From Acridotheres tristis (taxonomy: Eukaryota > Chordata > Aves > Passeriformes > Sturnidae): a stretch of 64,000 nucleotides of DNA. Both the position numbers and the translations under genes were made by a program. The stretch covers positions 22,265,080 through 22,329,079 of the forward strand of contig CM072886.1 in the NCBI GenBank assembly GCA_037013685.1, read 5' to 3'. The first letter of the stretch is position 1. Every line of letters begins with the position of its first letter. Shown one piece after another: positions 1-25,969 of this stretch. The notes below the pieces were generated by a model that saw only the letters and a list, made by a program, of their open reading frames with translations, was not told the DNA's origin and did not search any database.

Positions 1-559
1 CATGTTACAAACTACTGCTCCGTGGTAATTACCTGTGGTAATAATACCTGTTACACCTGCTTGGTGTAACATTTGATGGCACCTTTATGCTGGCTACAAA
101 AATATAAACACCAAATATGACTTGTTGCAAACAATTTATTAGGTAGTAATAAATAAGAATTTAGCAGAAAGGACTACACAGCAGTAAGGCATATTGATAG
201 TAAAATTATATAGGCAACTGACACACCTTTCTAACATTTTCCTCTAGTTTTCTAAGAAAGTGCTATGTAGAGAAATGTATTTCTGATACCAGTGCCAAGT
301 AATAGCAGAGATGCATGATGAAGGATCTGACTGCTGCATTATTTACCTTAAATAAAGCATAACAATCCATGAATATTTACCATTATTTAGGCCTGTGAAG
401 TTTAAGTAGAAAAGTACAGCTTGCTAAGAAGAATACAAAATACAAATCTCCTGTTCACTTTTTTAACGGCTTACTACTTTAATTTCTTAAACTGCAGTTA
501 CTAGTAAGGTATAAGTAAAGGTACTATACAACAGCACAGTTCTTCACATTCATTTTAGC
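1..559. other. AT-rich flank beyond the KRIT1 3' end
   Basis: No open frame of note and no repeat I recognise. It may still be 3' UTR (a further minus-strand AATAAA lies near 135) or the start of the intergenic stretch. In mammals the next genes on this side are LRRD1 and CYP51A1, but nothing here identifies them. Confidence 0.4.
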
Positions 560-560
560 T

Positions 561-598
561 TTTATTTGAAAACTTAGAGGCAAGTGCTAATTTTTATT
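561..598 (-). terminator. Distal candidate KRIT1 polyadenylation signals (two AATAAA)
   Basis: Two minus-strand AATAAA hexamers, at 593-598 and 561-566, lie next to poly-T/poly-A runs. Together they could serve a longer 3' UTR. No cleavage-site evidence is available. Confidence 0.35.
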
Positions 599-1007
599 TT
601 TTTATAAAAGCTTTTTTTTTTACAAAATATTGCACACTGTTTTAGCATGCAGTTTACACGGAAGAAATAGTCAAGTGCACTTAAAACCCTGAAATACAAC
701 CAGAAATTTCAAAGATTTGTGTTACAAATACTATTTTAATGTACAAGGATATGTTTCAGACTGCATAGGATCCCACCTTACATTTCCTGGGACCCAACTT
801 GTTGAGCCCCAACCCTGACTCTACAAAGAGCAGGCAGAATGCTTACAAACTGTATCTGACTTCCTTGTCATCTTCATTCCTGCATCCTGCACTGCTTTTA
901 GCCTGAAGAAACTGAATTAATCAGTAGGAAAATTATTTAAGATAAATAACTTAGTACCTCCTGTATGAGTTTTTGTTACTGCATATGTGTTGCAATCCAG
1001 GGTAACA

Positions 1008-1013
1008 TTTATT
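1008..1013 (-). terminator. Candidate KRIT1 polyadenylation signal AATAAA
   Basis: Perfect AATAAA on the minus strand, about 780 bases after the stop codon, followed within 30 bases by a T/G-containing stretch. It is the first canonical hexamer I see after the stop. The hexamers at 593-598 and 561-566 are alternatives for a longer transcript. Confidence 0.4.
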
Positions 1014-1793
1014 AAACTTTCTGAAGTCCTCTGAGTAAGGTTCATCTGTAAATCCCTGTCTCCCTCTCCTCCGTACATACAGTTTATATTGCACAGCAAA
1101 AGTAAAAATCCATTTTACAAAACAAGCATGCTAAACATTCAATATGGCTTCTGAATGATTTAAAGTATTTCCCTTTTGGCATCCTCATGCAGTACTTTAG
1201 AATAAATATGAATACAAAGTACGAGAAAGTTAAGAGTAAAAATAAAGCGGGCTCAAATGTTTGTCAGAAACCAAATGAAAAACAAGATTTTATCAAAAGT
1301 AGTTGCTCAACAGTCTAACTGGTCTCTTAAGCATATTTATCAATAGCATTTTAAAAATACATGGTATCTAGAAAATACTGCAACATATGCCACCTCGTTG
1401 ATGTTCCACGCAACAACACAAAAGGTAAGTAGGTTAACTGAGACTTGCTTAATGGCACTGGTAGTCCCATATTTCTCTGGGAACAAAAGCTTTACTGGAT
1501 TCATGCTCATCGAACTCGGTAAACCATTTAGATTTCATCAGCTTTATTGGTTAAGCTCAAGCCCTACAATAGTTAATATATGAAACACAAAAATATTTAT
1601 AAAAATAATAGATATGTTGTATAGTTTTTTTAAAAAAATAAACCATGCAGCTTCTGTACAAAGTTAAAAAAACTGTACAAATTGACTTTTCTATTGTGTA
1701 AAATTCATGTACATGGAAGTCCTGTTACGAGGAGGAACAAGTTGTTTTTTGCTCAGCCATCAGATGCCATCTCGTAACTACTGTTCATTTCCA

Positions 1794-19135
<17,342 letters not shown>

Positions 19136-19146
19136 TTACTTTATCA

Positions 19147-20640
19147 CTGGAAATAATGAATAAACAGGAAGAAAAAGTTCAGCTGAAAAAAAATCCATCA
19201 GCACACTAAACTTCAGGATGCAGTGCTCATATCCACTGATGCTTTGCATTATTCATTTATTGTTCTTTAGCTGGATAAATGCCAATGGCTGATATAATTC
19301 TGCTTCCTTTTCATAAAAGGAGAAAATAGGACGTCATATAGATTTGATACAAATAAGCTTATTGTCTAACCCATCTTTAAAATAAAAACAATGTATTTTT
19401 TCCACTTTGTAACTATCTTCCCCATTTTGCAAACCAGACAAAAGGCCATAGAAATTCTGAAAAAGATATTAAATTGAAAATGAAAGCCATTTCAAAGTGA
19501 CAAGCACTGTAATTTTTAAATTGTGCTATAACAAGTACTGCACTTCTATGAGTTCCACCTGGATTTCAAGAAAATACCTGGCTTTCATCTCCCCCCCACA
19601 AAGTAGAGCACAGTCTTGCCTACAGCCAAGTAACAAAGCTGATAAAAATAAACTTTAATATGGATTCATTTACTTAGTTTTATTTCAGTGGGGATGCAAA
19701 CTGGTGCACAATTAATTCAAATAGAGCTTCTGAATGAAATATATCTTTAGCGTCTGACAAAAGTGAATAGAAGCATTAGATTTAAGAAAAAGCTTTGCTT
19801 ACCCTTCTGTTAATCCAAGGTGACAATTCCTAAAATCACAAAATTGTACGGAAATTATATGGAAAACCTCCTAAAGCTAAATCACATATCAGCTTCCAGA
19901 AAGAAGGTTATGTCTGACCATTTCCACCTTCCAGCTGATCATTTTCTTCATCTGCAAATGAACACTCTTTCATTCCATAGCATCAGTAAGCACATGCTTT
20001 TTGCAGATTAATTCCTCCACATATTTTAAATGTTAGTGTTTCTAGCTTCTCCACTTCTTCTAGAAGAAACAGAGGTCTTCAGATTCCTATGCCCTTAGTC
20101 CAGTAGTTTTCCTGGGATCAAGACTACCTGAAAAGATATTGAAAAAACTTCAACGTAAATAACAGCATGGATATTTTCACCATCAGTTAAGATAAATACA
20201 TTAGTTAGAGGATTTAATGATGGTATGTGAATAGCATAGTATCTGAAGGGTAGCAGCTCTTCTGTAATGATTTGCATTTTAGCAGCATCTGAAAACATTA
20301 AATAAGCAACATGCTGACCTATCCCTTATATACAGCTGGGAAAGGCATGCTCCTTGGGTTTCCTTACACGTGCTTGGATACACAGGGTTTGGGTCATAGC
20401 CTTGTGTGGAGGGAACCTGCACTGGTACGGCCGGGTCACCTGGTGGCAGGACAGGTGAATAAGCAGCAGGGGAACTTCCTCTGCCACTGCTGTGCACTAC
20501 ATCCAGTGCAGAATGAGCATGCCGACAGTGCAATATGACTCCAGAAAACAAAAAGTGAGAATGAAGAAGGGTGGGGTTATAAGGATGTGACAATAAACAC
20601 AACCAGCTTCAGGAGACACCACCACGAACTGATTCTGACC
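19147..20640 (-). other. KRIT1 5' UTR intron region, possible non-coding exon
   Basis: Between the acceptor of the first coding exon and the CpG island. A minus-strand donor AGAAGG|GTAAGC at 19803/19802 is strong. An AG acceptor 27 bases upstream of it (exon 19803-19829), or a weaker one further up, would define a small non-coding leader exon. A second donor, CACCAG|GTGACC, ends at 20440, close to the island, and could close the first exon. These are splice-signal inferences only. Confidence 0.3.
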
Positions 20641-21349
20641 AAACCTAACAACGCGGCCCAAAAGGCTGCCGGTCTTAGGCACACGCCTCGCCCAGGCCTC
20701 TCCCAGCACCGCCGACCCTTTCCGCCTCCCGCAGAACCCGCCGGGACCCCCGGCCGCGCCACCCCCGCCGGGAAAGAGGGAGGCCAGAGCCATCGGGAGC
20801 CCCGCAGCGCTGCCTCGCCTCGGCACGGCCGGAGGGCGATGGGCGGGAGGCGGCTCCGCACTCCAGCATCTCCCGCCCCGCACCGCTCGGCCGGGAAACG
20901 CCCCCGAACTTCCCCGGCCGCGCCCAGGAGCCGCCGGGCACCGGCCCCCGAGGGGCGCTCCCGCTGAATCCCCGCGGAACGGGACCGGCTCCCCCGCCCT
21001 CAGGACCGCCCCGGGGCCGGGGTGAGGGAGCTCGCCCCAGCCCCACTTCCCCCCTGCCTGCCTTGCCTTTCTCGGTGGCGTCTGCCGCCGCCTGCCCGCC
21101 GCATCCTCCCGCCGCGCCCGCCGCCCAGGCCCCGCGTCCCAGCCTGCTCCGCCCCGTCCCCGCCCCCCTCCCTCCTCCGGCGCGGTGGATCCGCTTCCCG
21201 TCGGAGCCCCGCGGGCCTCGGCTGCCGATGAGTTTCCGGGTCGGCGGCCTGAACTTGTGCTGCCGCCGCCGGTTGTTGACCGCGGGCGGAGAAAGGGGGA
21301 GCGAGCCGGGGCTGCGGGCTGGGCCGGGAGCAGGAGGCGCGGCTGGCGG

Positions 21350-21666
21350 GCGGGGAGGCGCCGAGGCGGAGCGGCCGCCCGGGCCCGCGGAGCACCGCCG
21401 GCACCAGCTGTCAGCGGCGCCGCCACCGCCGCCGAACAAAGGGGTAGCGAGCCAGCGGCAGCCGCAGCGCCGTGCCCGCGCCGGGGGCCCCGGCGGGCTG
21501 AGTGACAGCCCCGGCTGCCCGTGAGGCTCCCGCTGGAGCGGGCACTCCAGAGGGCGCCGTACGCGGAGTGGAGCAAGAGAGAGGAGCGGCCGCTGGGCAC
21601 ATGGAAGCTCTGAGTGGCGGGCGCGGAGGCGCCGGGAAGGGCCAGGGAGAGCCCCTGTGAGGAGCC
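21350..21666 (+). other. ANKIB1: Putative ANKIB1 non-coding exon 1 (start uncertain)
   Basis: A near-perfect donor, GAGCCG|GTGAGTG, sits at 21666/21667 inside the island on the plus strand. ANKIB1 exon 2 begins with untranslated sequence and its own acceptor, so a non-coding first exon must lie upstream; this is the best candidate. A second plus-strand donor, GGAG|GTGAGCC, at about 21893 could give an alternative exon end. The transcription start is not determined; 21350 is only a placeholder. Confidence 0.5.
21601..21660 (+). other. Upstream ORF in putative ANKIB1 exon 1 (19 codons)
   Basis: ATG at 21601 opens a frame rich in Gly, Ala and Arg that ends with TGA at 21658-21660, six bases before the putative exon 1 donor. 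Context is moderate (C at -3, G at +4). If transcription starts upstream, this uORF is contained wholly in the leader and could dampen ANKIB1 translation. Confidence 0.4.
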
Positions 21667-21792
21667 GGTGAGTGCCCGCGGCGCTGGGCGAGGCTCGGGC
21701 GGAGGCTGCGGGAGGGCACGACGAGCGGAGCGCGGCCGCGGTGGAGCCTGGAGGCTCCGCACATCGGGGCGTCGGCAGCACCGCGCATCGCA

Positions 21793-21813
21793 GGGGGGCC
21801 GGGCCGGGCCGGG
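21793..21813 (+). promoter_or_regulatory. Potential G-quadruplex motif
   Basis: Four G-runs of three or more separated by CC spacers (GGGGGGCCGGGCCGGGCCGGG on the plus strand), about 130 bases after the putative ANKIB1 donor. This satisfies the usual G3+N1-7 pattern. It would be on the non-template strand of ANKIB1 transcription. Confidence 0.6.
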
Positions 21814-22346
21814 AGGCGGCTCCGGGGGCGCCTCGGTGCCATCGGCAGGCGAGGGGAGCGGAGAGGGGAGGCGGGAGCAGCCGGAGCGCGGAGGTGAGCC
21901 AGCGGCCGGTTACCGAGGTCAGTGCGGCAGGGGGCTGTGGGGAAAGGGGATGGCGGGGGCCGCGGGCCGCCGGGCCCGGGGGTAAGGGGGGAGAGAGGCC
22001 GGCTCTGGCCCGGCTCTCGGTCGGCGGAGCGCGGGGAGCTCGCCCGGGAACTGGCCGGGTGGAGGGGATCGGTGGCAGCTGCCCCGGGGCGGACGGGACC
22101 GTCGTGAAGTTTGGAGCTGCCTGATGGCCTGGCTTCAGGCAGGTCCCGCCACTGGGCTCATGCCCGCCTCGTTCGTAGCCGGGAAATCCTGCCTGGAAGG
22201 CAGAAGGGGAAAAGTGCGAGTGGCCGGAGTGGGAGCGTGTGCTGTGGGGCGAGCTGTGACAGAGTGGCCTGGCTTTCTGCCTCGGTAACACCGTCAGAGC
22301 AGCCCTTGAATAAATTTAAACGCTCGTGATCTCGGGAGTGTGGGTA

Positions 22347-22371
<25 letters not shown>
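22347..22371 (+). repeat. Poly-T run (25 bases) at the island edge
   Basis: Uninterrupted T run marking the right border of the GC-rich region. No poly-A retroposon head or target-site duplication is recognised next to it, so it is called a simple homopolymer. Confidence 0.9.
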
Positions 22372-22377
<6 letters not shown>

Positions 22378-24590
22378 GGTGGTTAAAATGTAGTCTTGAT
22401 ACCGTAGCAGTTTTATGTAAGTAGCAATATCCCTCTCTCAGGCATGTCTAAGCATATACTGGAAATTGGGCAACTCAAAAAAATTAATCTTAATAATTCA
22501 TGACTAGTCAGTCTACCTCTTCAGATAGTACGCAGAGGATATACAGACTCACGAAAACATTCTCGGCAGAGTAAAGCACTAATACTACAGCTTAAATTGT
22601 TCGCATGGATCCCTCCATTATGACTAACCGTCCTTGATTGCACCTTCTTTGAGTGCATTTCTGTGCTTACCAGTTCCAGAAATTGCGTTTCAGTTGTAGA
22701 CATAACATCAATAATGTGCTGTAATTTAAGTATATTCACTAAAGAGAGAGAAGCTTTTGAGAGGATTTTGGTTGTGGAGGTTAGCAATGAGAAGAGACTG
22801 TGCCTTCCTTACACATATGACTGTTTTATTCTTACTTTCATCTTTTTGATTTTCAGTATGAAGTGTGGTGGATTAATTTCTCTTTAATTGCTTTTGCGTA
22901 CAGAGGAAAATTACTCTCCTTCCTTGGGGAGGAAGACTTTAGTCATACGGAAAGCAACAGCATTTTTCAACTACTTAGAACATGTGACTTGTTTCATTAA
23001 GATGTCTTTATAGAAGTAAATTGGTAGAATTTATAGCAACTTTTTTTTTCTTTTTTGTGGAGGTGGAAAGAGTAAATGGTTGTATTAACAAATTACAGAA
23101 GAGGCTTCTGCAAACTTTAATTCCAGGCTTTTCTGTGATCCTGTACTCAGTCAATTCCTTCTTCAACAAATTTTACTTAAGTCCTTAATCAAAAGGATAA
23201 TATATTTTAATAATACAATCTATTATTCCTGAATTAAAGTATTACTATAGTCTACAAAAAAGCTAAACAATGTTGGTGATGCTCTGTATTCATGTATATA
23301 TGCAACAGCAGAATATTATGAATGAAAATTAATTTTAAAAGAAAGAAAAAAAATTACAACAGTGGCACTATAATGATAATATCAGTAGCCAAAACCCAAA
23401 AGTTAGGCAAATAAGTTTTATGCAGTTTCTTTTATTTTCTCTTGTGCCATACACATCTAGATAGGACAAGGTATGTACGTATGTAAGTACAAAGTTAGGC
23501 TTATTGCACAAAGCATGGAGTTTCTAGACATAGTTGCATATTGCACTTGAGTTTGTGTGTATCTCTTATGTGCGCTTATCTGGCCAACACACTTCAGAAA
23601 ATTAAAGAAAACTAAGCCTGTAAATATGAAAAGGAATGCATTCTAAAGCTGTCAGCTTTTATTCAATGGAACAACTGTAAAAATGATCTTAGGAAATGCC
23701 ATTACGTCTTTGCTCACTATATAAAACCTTGTTAACACTATGGTTGATTTATTCTGTCCTGAGCAGTTTATCACTCCTAGTCTGTGACATCTCTGCTGTG
23801 ATTGCTTATCACTATATTTATTTCAGTAGTAGAGCTTTGTTTATTAATCATTATCTAGTTTGACTAGCAAGTTTTGTGATGTTTTGAATTTTTGTTTGTT
23901 TTTGGTTTTTAAGATTTTTTTTTTGTTTTGTGCATTGGAGGGATTTTTTTGTTGTTTTTTGTTTGGGAGGGTTGTTTGTTTGATTTTGAAGGGTTTTGTT
24001 AGTTGGATTTATTTTTGCTGTTCAGATGTCATGTAGTTACCGTTACCTGAGTAGTTCATTAACATCTCCTTGGAATCTGATAAGTAGATGTTGCTGTCTG
24101 CAGTTGTCACTGTTGAAATTTTGTCAGCTTTGCTGAGGTGACTCATGCCAGTAAGAAGGAAAATTGAGAAGCTGGAGGTTACCGATACATGTGCTGAACC
24201 AGTTTTGTTTCTAATCATATTACCGTGTTTGCATAATTGGTAATGACACATAGCAAAGAGAGATCTGTTTTGCTTGAAGAGCAGCCCTGTGGAAATTCTG
24301 AAATGTTCAAAATTACATGGAAAATTCTGTTTTCAACATCATTATCATCAGGCAAGACTTTTACTGCTTTTGCTTCCTCTTCCCAATATACATACCACAG
24401 TTTTCCATGGAGCATTATAGAAATCACATTTATGTGTAAATTTTAGGGGGAAAGATTATTTCATGCAAGAATTTTACATTGAAAGTTGAAGCCAGAGATG
24501 TCTACCTAATGTTTAATGACTGTTGTTTTTCTTCACAACTGCTAGATGTCTTCCAGAGTTACTGGAAACAGACAAGTTAGTCTTTGTGAC
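22372..24590 (+). other. ANKIB1 intron 1, first segment, no gene recognised
   Basis: AT-rich intronic sequence. Only a T/G-rich low-complexity stretch at 23881-24000 (TTTG and TTTTG units) stands out. Short open frames on both strands have no recognisable domain. Confidence 0.6.
23881..24000 (+). repeat. T/G-rich low-complexity stretch
   Basis: About 120 bases almost without A or C, made of GTTT and GTTTT units. Mirrors the C/A stretch in KRIT1 intron 4 when each is read in its transcript sense. Confidence 0.7.
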
Positions 24591-24594
24591 AGTG

Positions 24595-25118
24595 GAAGGC
24601 CAAGTGCGATGTCCCCACCTGGGTCAGGGCAACTCCTGGTATTGGTCCAGGCTGGGGGGTGAAGGGATTGAGAGCAGCCCTGCCGAGGAGGACTTGAGAG
24701 TACTTTTGGATGAAAAACTGGACATAAGCTGGCAGTCTGCACTTGCAGCCCAGAAAGCCAGTTGTATCCTGGGCTGCATCAAAAGCAGCATGGCCAGCAG
24801 GGTGAGGGAGGAGATTCTGCACCTCTGCTCTGCCCTGGTGAGAGAGACCCCGCCTGGGATGCTGCATCCAGCTCTGGAGGCCCTTAAACAGCAAAGACGT
24901 GAACCTGTCCGAGCAGGTCTGGAGAAGGGCCCCAAACATGGAGCAGCTCTCCTGTGAAGAAAGGCCGTCAGAGTTTGGGTTGCTCAACCTGGAGAAGAGA
25001 AGGCTCCTTGGAGAAGCTGTTGCAACCTTTCAGTATATAAAGGGAGCCCACTAGAAAGACTTTTTACTGGGGCCTGTTTGGACAGGACTAGCAACAAGAG
25101 TTTTAAATTGTTTTAAAT
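24595..25118 (+). mobile_element. CR1 LINE ORF2 C-terminal fragment, truncated at both ends
   Basis: Plus-strand translation gives G-I-E-S-S-P-A-E-E-D-L-R-V-L-L-D-E-K-L-D, then A-L-A-A-Q-K-A-S-C-I-L-G-C-I-K-S-S-M-A-S, the CR1 reverse-transcriptase thumb and C-terminal region. Further on, CTCTGCTCTGCCCTGGTGAG and the bases around CTCAACCTGGAGAAGAGAAG match well-known CR1 3' consensus blocks. Decayed by an insertion and substitutions after the ALVR block. It stops before the CR1 3' UTR, so the 3' end is missing. Confidence 0.9.
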
Positions 25119-25960
25119 AAAGCAAACACTTCTTTTGACCTAAAGCTTATTTTGTAGTACTGCTAATATTCTTGAATTTTCTTTAAGGGGTTTTGTTAAG
25201 TTGCTCAAGAGAGGTTTTCATTTGGTGGTTTCCTTAGATTTGTATTTTAAGCTGGGTGAATTCTGAACTCTGCCTGTTGGAGACAATTTCAGCTGAAATA
25301 TGGGAAGACATTGTTAATGAATGACTGGAGGGAAATAGGAGCGTCTTTTTACTGAGCAGTTGGGATTCTTCCTTGCTCAGGTGGCTTTGTGGAGCAGCTG
25401 TGTTACAGTGTTGCAAAGAAAAGCTACTATTGTAACTTTTCTTTTTAAATTCTGTGCTGACAAGGAAGACAAGGGGACAAAATTAATCTTCTAAAAGCAA
25501 GGTTTATATTTGTGCATAAGGTTACACCTAGAAGTCAATGTTTGCATGCAACCTTCTCTATAGTAACATTATTCTTTGACAGTACCTTAGTGTAGTTTAG
25601 ATTGCATAGTGACAACTGAGGCACTATATTATTAATTCTGTATAAAATAGTTTTTATGTGCAGGCTTCTATGTTGGAGAAAAAATCATTAAATTTCTTGG
25701 GGATTTTCCCTACTTAGAGGAGTTTCCCAGTGGCTTGTGATTTCCATTTTGACACACCTGAAGAATCTGCAGTAGATGTGATATGGAAGACTCGCTATGC
25801 TCTCTCAGCCCAGCTGAGTGCAGTGACTTTAAGGGATAAGGGGTGATGGTGACAAGTTCCTGCCCAGTGCAGCAGAGGTGTGTCTCTTCTGTGGCTGCCT
25901 TACCTTCCCAAATGCCCTTACATAATACTTAGGAGTCTCTGCATATGAAACCAAACAGTA
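25119..25960 (+). other. ANKIB1 intron 1 segment between CR1 pieces
   Basis: Unassigned AT-rich sequence with no open frame of note. The last 100 bases or so may already be a diverged CR1 5' part. Confidence 0.5.
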
Positions 25961-25969
25961 GCAAGGATG

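Larger units (their letters stand above)
560..1793 (-). other. KRIT1: KRIT1 3' untranslated region (left limit uncertain)
   Basis: Downstream of the KRIT1 stop on the minus strand the sequence is AT-rich with no convincing open frame. Minus-strand AATAAA hexamers occur at 1008-1013, 593-598 and 561-566, so polyadenylation could happen at about 990 or about 545-575. The true 3' end cannot be fixed from sequence alone. Mammalian KRIT1 has a long 3' UTR, which fits any of these. Confidence 0.6.
20640..22310. promoter_or_regulatory. CpG-island bidirectional promoter of KRIT1 and ANKIB1
   Basis: Base composition jumps from AT-rich to very GC-rich, with dense CG dinucleotides, over about 1.65 kb and then falls back at a poly-T run. 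KRIT1 starts to the left on the minus strand and ANKIB1 to the right on the plus strand, so this is a shared head-to-head promoter. No TATA box is seen. GC boxes (GGGCGG-type, for example near 20838) and ETS-like TTCCGG (21232) are present. The long open frames on both strands across the island (up to 538 codons) are a by-product of low stop-codon density in GC-rich DNA and are not annotated as genes. Confidence 0.9.

Noticed and set aside
20497..22291. Very long open frames on both strands over the CpG island (421, 538, 153, 150, 143 codons and others)
   Set aside because: They overlap one another in several frames, consist of Pro/Arg/Ala/Gly runs with no domain, and coincide exactly with GC-rich DNA where stop codons are rare. 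The island is explained as a promoter.
24523..24957. 144-codon frame that could be a small gene in ANKIB1 intron 1
   Set aside because: Its sequence matches the C-terminal part of CR1 reverse transcriptase and breaks down by frameshift. It is a transposon fossil.
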